64,000 nucleotides of DNA from Peribacillus frigoritolerans (GCA_030562215.1 JAUPFL010000001.1:3336501-3400500); one strand, 5' to 3'. Counted from the stretch's first letter, positions 18,132 through 28,450 are shown. A program made the numbers and translations. Notes: generated by a model from the sequence alone, not told the origin.

Positions 18132-18605
18132 ATGGATATTATATATAATATTTGTTTCATAACTCGAAAAAGATCCAACGAAGTCGAAGTGTTGATGCTA
18201 TTTCGCCAAAAGGATCCCAATAGGCATAAATGGAATGGTATAGGCGGGAAAATAGAAAAAGGTGAAACCATCGATGAATCGATGGAACGCGAAATTCTTG
18301 AAGAAACTGGATTGAAAGTGAGGGGGATGACCTTTCGAGGGATCGTGACATGGAATGAAACGGGTGGAATGTATGTTTACAGAGCTGAAGATGCAGGGGG
18401 CGGGCTATCTGCCTGTGATGAAGGGGAACTTGCCTGGAAGCCATATCAATGGGTTATGGAGGCAAATGAAGTTGTGTCCAACATAAAGTATTATCTAAAA
18501 GATATATTAGAGGATGAATCACCACTGGAATATGCCTGTACCTATGAAAATGAACAATTAATATCAGTCAAAAGAAGCCTTTGCCTGATATGGCAAAAGA
18601 ATTGA
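18132..18605 (+). CDS. Nudix hydrolase (MutT/8-oxo-dGTP diphosphatase type)
   Basis: 157-residue protein with a full Nudix box, GGKIEKGETIDESMEREILEE then TG, which binds Mg2+ and hydrolyses a nucleoside diphosphate linked to another group. The N terminus MDIIYNICFITRK and the WNGIGGK approach are like MutT-type sanitation enzymes. ATG 18132 is chosen because AAGAAAGGAAAC lies just upstream; the longer start at 18108 would include it. This gene is an insertion relative to the B. subtilis yneR-plsY interval. Confidence 0.88.
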   Translation: MDIIYNICFITRKRSNEVEVLMLFRQKDPNRHKWNGIGGKIEKGETIDESMEREILEETGLKVRGMTFRGIVTWNETGGMYVYRAEDAGGGLSACDEGELAWKPYQWVMEANEVVSNIKYYLKDILEDESPLEYACTYENEQLISVKRSLCLIWQKN

Positions 18606-18615
18606 CTTTCAATTG

Positions 18616-18640
18616 AAAACCGCCCATGTGCGGTTTTTTT
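18616..18640 (+). terminator. Terminator after the Nudix gene
   Basis: AAAACCGC (18616-18623) pairs with GCGGTTTT (18630-18637), followed by T. Confidence 0.88.
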
Positions 18641-18734
18641 GATTCCTAAGCTAAGCTATATCACAAAGTCGAAATTATATATTGTGAATGGAATGCCATC
18701 TGATTAATTTCCTTATAAAGCGGGAGCTGCTGAT

Positions 18735-18887
18735 TTGCGGAAATCGGAGCAGGTAAAAGGGGGTACGGCAAAGCTGTTGCTTTCATTATTGGCTCAAAAG
18801 CATATGTATGGGTATGAGATGCAATCAGCGCAACAGTGTGATGGTGATTTACTTTATAAAGGCATGTTATTTCCAGCAATGGAATAA
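18735..18887 (+). pseudogene. PadR-family regulator remnant (N-terminal part only)
   Basis: From TTG 18735 the frame reads LRKSEQVKGGTAKLLLSLLAQ, then MYGYEM and MLFPAME-stop. This is the start of a PadR winged-helix domain (usual pattern LLLSLLxxxxMYGYE...LYPALxxLE). It stops after about 50 residues, where a functional PadR continues for another 50 or more. No continuation is found in other frames downstream. A real remnant rather than a one-base error. Confidence 0.7.
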
Positions 18888-18940
18888 TGGAATACCTTTC
18901 AAGATGTAATCCGTAAGGTCGTTCGTACACATATGACACA

Positions 18941-18970
18941 CAAAAATAGCTGCAGATTCCTGCAGCTATT
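18941..18970 (-). terminator. yycC terminator
   Basis: Perfect 11-bp arms (18945-18955, 18960-18970). On the minus strand they are followed by TTTTTG. The repaired yycC stop codon lies in the 5' arm. Confidence 0.85.
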
Positions 18971-19114
18971 TTGTATTGTCTTTTCTTTTGCTTCAGCCTC
19001 GGCAAGCTTTCTCAGCAAAACTGGTGTAGGCATATGCATGATTTGCTCTAAAGGCAAGTTTAGTGACTTGGATAACTTTAAAGCGGTTTCCGGTGATATT
19101 TGCAATGGCTTCAT
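18966..19114 (-). CDS. yycC: YycC-like small protein (one frameshift)
   Basis: Minus-strand gene starting at 19114 after AGGAGAAAGTGCC. MKPLQISPETALKLSKSLNL, then EQIMHMPTPVLL is the YycC pattern (function unknown). As given, the frame runs on through its own terminator to 18899. Adding one base in the run of four at 18981-18984 creates a stop just before the hairpin, giving 49 residues, the usual YycC length. This agreement supports a sequencing error. Confidence 0.82.
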
Positions 19115-19425
19115 GGCACTTTCTCCTATCGATACGTAATAGCTAGTTCCAGTGTAGCCTCTGTTCTACAATAATTCAATCCTTACTTGTTAAACGAAAT
19201 CCAAACTATTCTCTCAATTGAAAGTTTATAGAAATAATTTAGGTCCTTTCACCTTGACAAAGGAATTGTATTGAGGCCGGAATAAAAAATAAATAGTCTA
19301 AATGAATCATTTATTTTGAAGTTAAGCTGATTTACTTTCAATTAAATGGATAAAAATGATCATGTTTCCTTGTTGGTATATCTTGGATTGACATTGTCGT
19401 GATTTACAAATCAGGGGGAGTGGAT
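19115..19425. other. Intergenic, no gene seen
   Basis: About 310 AT-rich bases between divergent yycC and the HemAT remnant. No convincing open frame, repeat or terminator. Promoters of both genes would lie here, but I could not single them out. Confidence 0.6.
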
Positions 19426-20209
19426 ATGGGGATTTTCATAAAAGTGAAGGCGAAATAAGCAAACTGGTTTCAAAAAGCAAAAGAAACAGATTGCATATTG
19501 GATATAAGCAGTGAACAGGTGAAACTTCAGGTTGATATCATCGATATAACCGAATGCGATTTAAAGCTGATCCATACTTTTAGAGAGGCAATCTAACCCC
19601 AGATCGAGGGAGTTGTTGATGCCTTTTATCCAACGGTTCTCCAGGTTCCTGAATTGAAAGGGATTATCACGGCGTGACAGCACAGTGGGAAAATGGAGGA
19701 AAACGTTAATTACTCATATGTTATCTTTATTCAATGGTGTGATTTACGATGATTTTGTTGAATTGCGGACAAAGGTGGCGAAGACTCATTATCGTATTGG
19801 CTTACAGTCGCGGCGGTATTCATCCGCTTTTCAAAATGTACAGAATCACTTGTAAAGAATTCCTTTGAACAAACCAAGAATAAATATCACCGAGTGTATT
19901 AAGCTTGTACAGGGAATGGCCGAACAGACAAATTTACCATCATTGAACTCAGCCATCGAGGCAGCACGGGCAGGTGAACATGGTAATGGATTTGAGGTTG
20001 TTTCGAATGAGGTCAGGAAACTTGCAGAACAGTCTAAAAAGTCGATAGCTGAAATAGATGCAATCGTGCAATCATCAAATGAATATATGAAAGATGTTGT
20101 TGATTCTGTCCTAAGGTTCAAGGAAGTGGTTCAAGCAGGCGAGAAGGAATCGGAGTTAACGGAAAATTCCTTCAATGAAATAATCGGAGTCATGTATAAA
20201 GTAAAATAG
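19426..20209 (+). pseudogene. hemAT: Decayed HemAT heme-based aerotaxis transducer
   Basis: HemAT is a globin-coupled methyl-accepting chemotaxis protein that senses oxygen. Globin pieces are visible in shifting frames: VDIIDITECDLKLIHTFREAI, then a stop, then EGVVDAFYPTVLQVPELKGII and a further stop. Next comes HMLSLFNGVIYDDFVELRTK and THYRIGL, whose His matches the proximal heme ligand. The 3' part (19865-20209) encodes the MCP tip: AEQTNLPSLNSAIEAARAGE. The helical linker between globin and tip, well over 100 residues, is missing. In-frame TAA and TGA codons plus this deletion mark a true pseudogene, unlike the one-base breaks elsewhere. Confidence 0.85.
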
Positions 20210-20232
20210 GCCCATATATACGGGCCTGTTTT
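20208..20232. terminator. Short hairpin between hemAT remnant and plsY
   Basis: AGGCCC (20208-20213) pairs with GGGCCT (20222-20227), with GTTTT after it on the plus strand and a T-rich stretch on the minus strand. It could serve convergent plsY and the remnant. Confidence 0.5.
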
Positions 20233-20251
20233 CACTTGGATATGGTGTGTT

Positions 20252-20839
20252 TTACAACCATTTTACTTTAGGTTCAGTTTTATCGATAATCCGCTTGATG
20301 TTTGCGCGATGCCGGTAAAAAATGAAAATCGTTATTATACCGATTACAATAATGAGCGCTAAATCACCAGTATGAAACACTAAACTGTAGATGAGAGCAA
20401 GTAAACAAGCAATCATGGAAGAAAGCGAGACATATTTGGATATGTATAAGGATATGAAGAATATGAAAACGGCGAAAACGAAAAACAATGGTTCATATGC
20501 AAGAATGACACCAGCAGAAGTCGCCACAGCTTTACCGCCCCGAAAGTTTGCGAAAATGGGAAACATATGACCGATGACCGCAAAAACTCCGGCTAGCAAT
20601 GGATTCATACCCACGCCTAGCATATCCGGCAGAAAAGTTGCTAGGGTACCCTTAAGAATATCCATTATAGTAACGGTTAGTCCTGCCTTGACACCAAGTG
20701 TCCTGAAGGTATTTGTCCCGCCTAGATTTTTACTGCCATGCTCCCGGATGTCGATTTTGTAAAATGTTTTACCGATTATTAAACCGGAAGGAATCGAACC
20801 GATCAGGTAGGCAGCCAGTATAGTGATAAATGTAAGCAT
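20252..20839 (-). CDS. plsY: PlsY, acyl-phosphate:glycerol-3-phosphate acyltransferase
   Basis: 195-residue membrane enzyme that starts phospholipid synthesis by moving an acyl group from acyl-phosphate to glycerol-3-phosphate. Three loops carry the active site: [21 protein letters not shown] and [21 protein letters not shown]. The last, glycine-rich loop binds phosphate. About seven hydrophobic segments. AAAGGGTAATAGA precedes the ATG on the minus strand. Conserved location before yneT and parE. Intact, as expected for a key gene. Confidence 0.96.
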   Translation of the reverse strand: MLTFITILAAYLIGSIPSGLIIGKTFYKIDIREHGSKNLGGTNTFRTLGVKAGLTVTIMDILKGTLATFLPDMLGVGMNPLLAGVFAVIGHMFPIFANFRGGKAVATSAGVILAYEPLFFVFAVFIFFISLYISKYVSLSSMIACLLALIYSLVFHTGDLALIIVIGIITIFIFYRHRANIKRIIDKTEPKVKWL

Positions 20840-21327
20840 TCTATTACCCTTTCTTTAAGAAAAATCTTCTTTTTTATCACGTTTAAGGGTGATTGTTCCC
20901 TTTTTCAAAAATAAACGTGTAGAAATAGCTAAAAACAGCCCTAAAATACCTGTTAAGCTTCTCTTATTGTAACATTTTCGTGACAAAATGGTACGGCTGT
21001 CCAAAAAAATCCACTAAAAAAATGAATTTTCCTTGATGTACTTACATCTTATGATATACGTTAAGTTGATGAACGGTAATAGGTTTAGGCTTCCTTATTT
21101 TCGTAAATATAAAATGAAGGATGCCTACTTGTATAAATTGTTACAATACGTGGTAGTCTGTATGAACATAAGAAAGTTAAGTGAGTCATGCCTTTTCGAA
21201 ACTTATTCTTTCTTGTATAATGGTTTTTCTTAATAATGGTAATAAACAGCTTTTCTCTGTAAAATACCTTTGTTAGGAATACTCTTTATTCAAATATTAC
21301 ATTTTATTATAAAGGGGTTTGAAAAGA
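20840..21327. other. Intergenic region, divergent plsY/yneT promoters
   Basis: About 490 AT-rich bases. It must hold both promoters. A 66-codon open frame (21033-21233) has no ribosome-binding site or recognisable product and is not called. No repeat or RNA motif recognised. Confidence 0.6.
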
Positions 21328-21738
21328 ATGATAGAAAATCCAAGCAGAGAAGAAATGGGAAAGATGTTGAAAAAATCGAAGCGTATCGCTGTCGTTGGTT
21401 TATCTAATAACCCTGAGCGCACTTCTTATATGGTATCGAAGGCCATGCAGGATAGCGGATATGAAATCATCCCGGTAAACCCTGCCGTATCCGAAGTGCT
21501 GGGTGTAAAGGCAGTTAAAGCCCTGAAAGATATTGAAGGGCACGTCGATATCGTCAATGTTTTCCGCCGTTCAGAGTTCCTTCCGGAGATAGCCAAGGAA
21601 TTTGCAGAAATCGATGCAGATATCTTTTGGGCGCAGCTAGGGGTGGAAAATGAAGAAGCATATAATTTTTTGAAAGAAAAAGGATATACTGTCATCATGA
21701 ATCGATGTATAAAAGTCGAACACGCCCTTACTAAGTAA
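21328..21738 (+). CDS. yneT: YneT, CoA-binding domain protein
   Basis: 136-residue single Rossmann-type domain of the CoA-binding family, related to the alpha subunit of succinyl-CoA synthetase. RIAVVGLSNNPERTSY is the nucleotide-binding loop; IIPVNP and VDIVNVFRRSE are family stretches. ATG 21328 is chosen over TTG 21319 because AAAGGGG (21312-21318) then lies nine bases upstream. Function unknown. Conserved neighbour of plsY and parE in Bacillus. Confidence 0.92.
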   Translation: MIENPSREEMGKMLKKSKRIAVVGLSNNPERTSYMVSKAMQDSGYEIIPVNPAVSEVLGVKAVKALKDIEGHVDIVNVFRRSEFLPEIAKEFAEIDADIFWAQLGVENEEAYNFLKEKGYTVIMNRCIKVEHALTK

Positions 21739-21741
21739 AAT

Positions 21742-21767
21742 GAAGAGCGGAACTTCCGCTCTTTTTT
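21742..21767 (+). terminator. yneT terminator
   Basis: GAAGAGCGGAA and TTCCGCTCTT arms with a minimal loop and a T run. Confidence 0.9.
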
Positions 21768-21978
21768 AAGGTATGGCTGTCTCTATAGGGAAGAACTAAA
21801 AGGTGGCCATAGCAGGCATTGAGCGGTCGGGCAAATTTAGGCCGTTAAAGCTTAATTTGATTAAAATAATAAAAGTATATTTGCCAAATGAAAATTTACC
21901 GCTACAATTAGAATGGTAGCTATGATACGTTTTGTTCCACACAAATGTGCTAACGCTAATAAAAAGGACAAAAAAACA

Positions 21979-22022
21979 GAACACTTGTTCTTTGTTCGTG
22001 AAAGTATTATACTTGTTATAAT
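21979..22022 (+). promoter_or_regulatory. Candidate LexA box and promoter of parE-parC
   Basis: GAACACTTGTTC (21979-21990) fits the Bacillus LexA core GAAC-N4-GTTC. A perfect -10 TATAAT lies at 22017-22022, with a weak -35 (TTGTTC, 21992-21997) beside the box. This arrangement would let LexA block the promoter; LexA binding is inferred. Confidence 0.45.
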
Positions 22023-22118
22023 GATATTAACGTATTAATGGATTTGTTAAGCTAGTGAGTCATTTCATTGCAGTATGATTTGGCCCGGAAATTGTTTAGT
22101 AAGGAAAGGGGAATTTCT

Positions 22119-24103
22119 GTGGCAAAGAAAGTAAAAACAATCGAGTACAATGATGATGCAATTCAGGTACTGGAAGGACTCGAAGCGGTCAGAAAACGTC
22201 CCGGTATGTATATCGGCAGTACTGATGCACGCGGACTTCATCATTTAGTGTATGAGATTGTAGATAACTCCGTAGATGAGGCTTTAGCTGGATATGGAGA
22301 CCAAATTAGTGTGAAAATACATAAAGATAACAGTGTAAGTGTGTCCGATAAAGGGCGTGGAATGCCTATTGGCATGCATAAATTAGGTAAACCGACACCT
22401 GAAGTAATTTTGACGATTCTTCATGCTGGAGGTAAATTTGGACAAGGCGGATATAAAACGAGTGGAGGCCTCCATGGAGTCGGTGCTTCGGTCGTTAACG
22501 CGTTGTCTGAATGGCTTGTCGTGACAATCAAAAGGGACGGGTTCATTTACGAACAACGTTTTATCAATGGCGGAAAGCCAGAAACCACATTGGAGAAAAT
22601 CGGTAAAACCAATCAAGCCGGGACCAAAATCCACTTCAAGCCCGATCCTAAAATATTTTCAGTGACGACTTTTAATTATGAGATCCTATGTGAGCGTCTT
22701 CGAGAATCAGCTTTTCTTTTAAAAGGAATGAAGATAGAATTGACGGATGAGCGTAACGACCATAATGAAATTTTTCACTATGAAAATGGCATTGAAGCGT
22801 TTGTCGATTATTTAAATGAAGAGAAAGAGACACTTCATAGTGTAGTCAGCTTAGAAGGGGAACAAAATGGGATAGAAGTCGAACTCGCCTTTCAATTCAA
22901 CGATGGTTATTCAGAAAATATTTTAAGCTTTGTGAATAACGTTCGTACAAAAGACGGAGGCACCCATGAGATTGGTGCCAAAACGGCCATGACACGGGCA
23001 TTTAATGATTATGCCAGAAAAATGGGGCTATTAAAGGAAAAAGATAAAAACCTCGAAGGTACCGATATACGTGAAGGCTTGTCTTCAATCATTTCAGTGC
23101 GCATCCCTGAAGAACTTCTTCAATTCGAAGGACAAACCAAGAGCAAACTTGGAACCAGCGAAGCCCGTTCTGCAGTCGATTCCATCGTATCAGAGCACCT
23201 AGCCTACTTTTTGAAGAAGATCCAACCACGAGTACCCTATTGGTTAAAAAAGCGATTAAAGCGTTCCAGGCAAGGGAAGCGGCACGCAAAGCCCGAGAAG
23301 ATGCAAGAAGCGGGAAGAAACGGAAAAAATCCGATGCCATCCTTTCTGGGAAATTAACACCAGCTCAATCGAAAAATCCCGAACGAAATGAATTGTATCT
23401 TGTAGAAGGTGACTCTGCTGGGGGATCCGCTAAACAGGGGCGGGATCGCCGTTTCCAAGCAGTTCTTCCATTGCGGGGTAAAGTTATCAATACGGAAAAG
23501 GCAAAACTGGCGGATATTTTTAAAAACGAGGAAATAAATACGATTATCCATGCAATCGGCGGGGGTGTCGGAGCGGAGTTCAATACGCCGGATACTAACT
23601 ATGATAAAGTGATCATCATGACTGATGCCGATACGGATGGAGCCCATATCCAAGTGCTGCTGCTGACTTTCTTTTACCGATATATGAAGCCGTTAATAGA
23701 GTCAGGAAAGGTTTACATTGCCTTGCCCCCTTTATATAAAGTGAGTAAAGGGACAGGGAAAAAAGAAGTCATTGAGTATGCTTGGAGCGACGAGGAACTT
23801 CAGGAAGCGATAGACAAGGTGGGAAAAGGCTATATGATTCAGCGCTATAAAGGGCTGGGTGAGATGAATGCCGATCAATTATGGGATACCACCATGAACC
23901 CGGAAACAAGGACATTGATACGTGTGAAGATCGATGATGGAGCACGTGCAGAAAGACGTGTGACAACTTTGATGGGAGATAAGGTTGAACCGCGTCGTAA
24001 GTGGATTGAAGCCAATGTCGCTTTTGGTCTCGAAGAGGAATCGAATATTTTAGATAATGAAAATATGTCGATTGAAGAGGAGGTCATTGACGATGGTATT
24101 TGA
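22119..24103 (+). CDS. parE: ParE, DNA topoisomerase IV subunit B (one frameshift)
   Basis: ATPase subunit of topoisomerase IV, which decatenates daughter chromosomes. The GHKL ATPase motifs are [17 protein letters not shown] and [15 protein letters not shown]. The TOPRIM domain has [11 protein letters not shown] and [10 protein letters not shown], and RYKGLGEMN lies near the C terminus. GTG 22119 starts [14 protein letters not shown] after AAGGAAAGGGG. The frame breaks near 23219: one A added gives [19 protein letters not shown] and a 661-residue protein. The gene is essential, so a real break is very unlikely. It overlaps parC by 11 bases. Confidence 0.96.
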
Positions 24104-26534
24104 AGAAACGTTTCGGGATTTGCCGCTTGAAGAGGTAATTGGTGACCGCTTCGGCCGTTATAGTAAATATATTATCCAAGATCGGGCACTTCCAGATGCA
24201 AGGGACGGCTTAAAACCGGTTCAGCGCAGGATATTGTATGCGATGCATGTCGAAGGAAATACTCAGGAAAAAGGCTTTAGGAAATCCGCAAAAACGGTCG
24301 GTAATGTAATCGGTAATTATCACCCTCACGGAGATTCATCCGTTTATGAGGCAATGGTTAGGATGAGCCAAGACTGGAAGCTTCGGAAGGTCATGGTCCA
24401 AATGCACGGAAACAATGGTAGCATTGATGGTGATCCGCCTGCTGCGATGCGGTATACGGAAGCAAGGCTTTCATCGATTGCCTCCGAGATGCTGCGGGAT
24501 ATTGAAAAAGGACGGTCGATTTTGTACCGAACTTTGATGATACTTCAGAAGAGCCCATTGTATTGCCTGCAATGTTCCCTAACCTGCTTGTAAACGGCTC
24601 TACGGGAATTTCAGCCGGCTATGCCACTGAAATCCCGCCGCATCAACTAGGTGAAGTCATTGATGCTGCCATTATGCGAATCGATAAGCCGGAAGCGACA
24701 GTCGCTGATTTAATGACTGTCATTAAAGGGCCGGATTTTCCTACTGGCGGTATCATCCAAGGTATTGAAGGCATTCGTAAGGCCTATGAAACAGGTAAAG
24801 GGAAAATAATCATTCGCGGGTTGGCGGAAGTGGAAACGATTCGGGGCGGCAAACAGCAAATCGTCATCACTGAAATCCCATATGAAGTCAATAAAGCAAA
24901 CCTTGTTAAGAAAATGGATGAATTCCGTCTAGACCGGAAAGTGGAAGGTATCGCTGAAGTAAGGGATGAAACCGACCGTACAGGACTGCGCATTGTCATC
25001 GAACTGAAAAAGAAGCAGATGCAAATGGAGTCCTGCATTATTTATACAAAAATTCCGATCTCCAGATTGCATACAATTTCAATATGGTTGCGATTTATAA
25101 AAAACGGCCAACATTGATGAGCCTGCCTAAAATGCTCGATGCTTATATCGAACACCGTAAAGAGGTAATCGTGAACCGATCGCGTTATGAGCTGCAAAAG
25201 GCACATGACAGGGCACATATCGTCGATGGATTAGTGAAAGCTTTATCTATATTAGATGAAGTCATCGCTGTCATCCGGGCATCTAAAGACAAACGGAACG
25301 CTAAAGATAACCTCATAGCTAAATTCGCTTTTACAGAAGCGCAAGCTGAAGCCATTGTCTCCTTGCAGTTATATAGGCTGACAAATACGGATATTACAGC
25401 ACTTGAAGCAGAGGCAGCGGAATTGAAGAACAAAATTGAGGAATTGACAAAGATTCTTGGCAGTGAAAAAGTTCTTCTTCAAGTAATTAAAAAAGAACTT
25501 CGATTCATTAAAAAGGGCTTTGATGACGGACGGCGTTCTAAAATCGAAAAAGAAATTGAAGAAATCAAAATAAATCTTGAAGTCTTGATTGCGAGTGAAG
25601 ACGTGATGGTTACCGTGACGAAAGAAGGCTATGTCAAACGGACATCGTTACGATCTTATGCAGCATCAGGAGGTCTTGATTTTGGCATGAAGGATTCCGA
25701 TCGCCTACTCCAGAGGCTGGAGATGAATACAACAGATGTCCTGTTGCTGTTCACATCAAAGGGAACTACCTCTATTGTCCAGTTCATCAGCTTCCTGATA
25801 TTCGCTGGAAGGAAACCGGTCAGCATATCGCGAACATCATTCCGATTGACAGGGAAGAACAAATCATAAAAGCGATTCCAATCAAAGATTTTACCATGCC
25901 GGAATTCTTAGTGTTCATCACGAAAAATGGTATGGTGAAAAAGACAGAATTGGCTTCCTATAAAGCCCAGCGTCATTCAAAACCGCTGGTTGGTGTCAAT
26001 TTAAAAGGTGATGATGAACTGGTCGATGTCCATCATACCGATGGACAGGCTGACCTTTTCCTAGTCACTCATAACGGCTATGGTTTATGGTTTGATGAAG
26101 AAGAAGTAAGTGTTGTCGGTGTCCGGGCAGCAGGAGTCAAAGGGATTAATTTAAAAGAAGATGACTATGTCATTGGCGGAAAGGTTTTGGCCAAGGATAG
26201 TAAAGAATCGATCTTTATCGTTACACAGCGCGGGGCCATAAAGAAAATGAAATTAACCGAGTTTGAAAAAACGAGCCGGGCAAAACGCGGTGTCGTGGTC
26301 TTGAGGGAATTGAAATCGAATCCTCATAGGGTCATTGGTTTCGATATCATTAACAAAACCGACAGTCTATTCATTCTTTCCGAAAAGGGAACCATTGAAA
26401 CGGTTCATGCCGCTTCATTAAAAAATCATGATCGATATACGAATGGATCATTTATTTTTGATGAAACGGTTAGTGGAAAAGCGAAAGAATTATGGAAAAT
26501 ATCATTGGAAGATGACACCGCCATAGAGCAGTGA
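24093..26534 (+). CDS. parC: ParC, DNA topoisomerase IV subunit A (three frameshifts)
   Basis: DNA-cleaving subunit. The quinolone-resistance region appears as [13 protein letters not shown], and the catalytic Tyr lies in AMRYTEARL. The C-terminal beta-pinwheel DNA-wrapping repeats (for example [15 protein letters not shown] blades) run to the end. Three breaks each need one A: about 24512 (restores [17 protein letters not shown]), the A run 25007-25011 (restores [17 protein letters not shown]) and 25764-25765 (restores [15 protein letters not shown]). The repaired length is 814 residues, as in the family. AGGAGGT precedes ATG 24093. Confidence 0.96.
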
Positions 26535-26543
26535 ATTATTTTT

Positions 26544-26583
26544 AAAACGGGATGCTGACCTTGATCAGCATCCCGTTTTATTT
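26544..26583 (+). terminator. parE-parC terminator
   Basis: Perfect 15-bp arms (26544-26558, 26565-26579) with a six-base loop and T-rich tail. Confidence 0.93.
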
Positions 26584-26624
26584 TACCGAAAATGATCAGT
26601 TATATCGACATGCCAGCACTAAAG

Positions 26625-26680
26625 TTTGAGTCCTTTTATGAAAGCAATGACTCAATTCAAAAATGACTTTTTGAGTCAAA
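26625..26680 (+). promoter_or_regulatory. Candidate upstream activator site for the sigma-54 activator
   Basis: Three TTGAGTC-type half-sites: TTTGAGTC (26625-26632), GACTCAA (26649-26655) and TTGAGTCAA (26671-26679), alternating in orientation. The segment AAATGACTTTTTGAGTCAAA (26661-26680) recurs almost unchanged at 34585-34602, upstream of the other sigma-54 promoter. It lies about 100-160 bases before the -24 element, the usual range for enhancer sites. Confidence 0.6.
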
Positions 26681-26783
26681 TTTAAATCCTATAATTATAA
26701 ACCTAATATTATTAAGAGCGCAGCAAATAATTCAATTTTGAATTTTACCATTAATTGAATCAACGTTTCAAAACGATTTATTT

Positions 26784-26801
26784 TTGGCACACTCCTTGCA
26801 T
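26784..26801 (+). promoter_or_regulatory. Sigma-54 promoter of the acyl-CoA operon
   Basis: TTGGCACACTCCTTGCAT: GG at 26786-26787 and GC at 26798-26799 with exactly ten bases between. This matches the consensus TGGCAC-N5-TTGC perfectly. 50 bases upstream of the acyl-CoA ligase start. Confidence 0.88.
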
Positions 26802-26848
26802 ATTGTTAGTATGACTTCTTTATTTTTGAATGAAGAAAGGGAGGACCA

Positions 26849-28450
26849 ATGGATAGACCTTGGATAAAGCATATCCCGTCCGGAAATCCAATAGAGATTG
26901 ATATTCCTGAAATTTCATTGACAGAACTATTTTTTCAATCGGTCGAACAGTATTCGGAAAATACAGCGGTAACGTTCATGGAGAAAAGGTATACATATTC
27001 AGAGTTGGGGATGTTAGTGAAAAAATGTGCCCGCTTGCTTGCTGATGAAGGGATTGGAAAGGGAGAACGTGTGGCTCTTATGCTACCTAATTGTCCCCAA
27101 TATCCAATTGGTTTTTTTGGAACTCTTTTGAATGGAGCCATTGTTGTCCAAATCAATCCAATGTATAAGGAGAACGAATTAATTCATGTCTTGAAAGATT
27201 CAGGTGCAAAGCACATCATTGTGCTCGACGATTTATTGTCAATAGTTGAAGCCGTCATAGCTGAAACCGATGTTGAAAAGGTGTTGAGCGTGTCGCTGGA
27301 AAAGGGCAAATGTGAAATGACAAAAAAGCTGCTATCTGTAACAGAGGCGGATTTCACTGTGGAGATTGAACCTGCTAGAGATGTCGCCGTCCTCCAATAT
27401 ACAGGAGGAACGACAGGGCGTTCTAAGGGCGCGATGCTTACCCATCGTAATATCGTAGCCAATACGCTGCAAAGTGCAGCCACTTCAAGAATCAATACTC
27501 AAAAGGGGAAGGAAAGGGTACTAGGTGTTTCCCCATTATTTCATGTTTATGGCATGACTTCAGGGATGAACTTGACGTTTTATAATGGCGGGGAATTAAT
27601 TCTTGTATCCCGATTTCAGGTAACGGAGATCGTCGATATTATCAATAATCTTAAACCGACTATTTTTCCAGGGGTACCGACGATGTATATTGCTTTATTA
27701 CAATATTACCAGTCCCAACCATTTGATTTGCATACATTGACATCTTGCGTTTCGGGTTCGTCACCATTGCCATTGAATGTATTGTCAAGGTTTAACGAAC
27801 TTAGTGGAACAAAGATTGCAGAGGGCTATGGACTTTCCGAGGCGTCACCAGTCACGCACCGGAATCCAGTCAGCGGCCTGCAAAAACCCGGAAGTATCGG
27901 GATTCCGATACAAAATACGGATGCCGCCATAATTGACAATATTACAGGAGAGCCTGCACTTTTGGTTGATACACCAGGTGAATTGGTCATTAAGGGTCCA
28001 CAGGTAATGAAAGGGTATTGGGGCATGCCTGAAGAGACTAGGCAGACGATTCAAAACGGATGGCTGCATACCGGTGATATTGCCAAGATGGATGAAGATG
28101 GCTTCTTTTACATTGTGGGACGGAAGAAAGAGATGATCATCGCAGGCGGATTCAATATTTATCCAATTGAAATTGAAGATATACTATACAGCCATCCTAA
28201 GGTTCTGGAAGCTGCCGTCTTTGGCGTTCCCGATCAATATCGGGGTGAAACGGTACATGCAGCGGTAGTTCTTAAACCAAGTGAAAGGATAACTGAAACC
28301 GAATTGAAGGATTATTGCCGAAAGCAGCTAGCTGCCTTTAAAGTCCCAAAAGCAATCACATTTGAAAGTGAACTTCCGAAGACGGCGGTCGGTAAAATCT
28401 TGAAACGCAAACTTCAAGAAAAACATATCGCTCATTCGGATAAGATATGA
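26849..28450 (+). CDS. AMP-dependent acyl-CoA ligase (FadD-like)
   Basis: 533-residue ANL-superfamily enzyme that activates a carboxylic acid with ATP and CoA. The P-loop is YTGGTTGRSKGAM (about residue 185), followed by PLFHVYG, EGYGLSEASP, the hinge region LHTGDIAKMD and GRKKEMIIAGGFNIYP. The catalytic lysine lies in PKTAVGKILKR near the end. GAAAGGGAGGA precedes the ATG. First gene of the sigma-54-driven operon. The acid could be a fatty, branched or aryl-alkanoic acid; the binding pocket does not settle it. The stop codon overlaps a cre site. Confidence 0.92.
   Translation: MDRPWIKHIPSGNPIEIDIPEISLTELFFQSVEQYSENTAVTFMEKRYTYSELGMLVKKCARLLADEGIGKGERVALMLPNCPQYPIGFFGTLLNGAIVVQINPMYKENELIHVLKDSGAKHIIVLDDLLSIVEAVIAETDVEKVLSVSLEKGKCEMTKKLLSVTEADFTVEIEPARDVAVLQYTGGTTGRSKGAMLTHRNIVANTLQSAATSRINTQKGKERVLGVSPLFHVYGMTSGMNLTFYNGGELILVSRFQVTEIVDIINNLKPTIFPGVPTMYIALLQYYQSQPFDLHTLTSCVSGSSPLPLNVLSRFNELSGTKIAEGYGLSEASPVTHRNPVSGLQKPGSIGIPIQNTDAAIIDNITGEPALLVDTPGELVIKGPQVMKGYWGMPEETRQTIQNGWLHTGDIAKMDEDGFFYIVGRKKEMIIAGGFNIYPIEIEDILYSHPKVLEAAVFGVPDQYRGETVHAAVVLKPSERITETELKDYCRKQLAAFKVPKAITFESELPKTAVGKILKRKLQEKHIAHSDKI

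Noticed and set aside
21033..21233. 66-codon open frame before yneT
   Set aside because: No ribosome-binding site or recognisable product; AT-rich intergenic DNA.
22119..26534. parE and parC as true pseudogenes
   Set aside because: Topoisomerase IV is essential, and all four breaks are cured by a single A. Sequencing error is far more likely.
26730..26745. IHF site between enhancer and sigma-54 promoter
   Set aside because: The AATTCAATTTTGAATT dyad is only AT-rich, and bacilli lack IHF.
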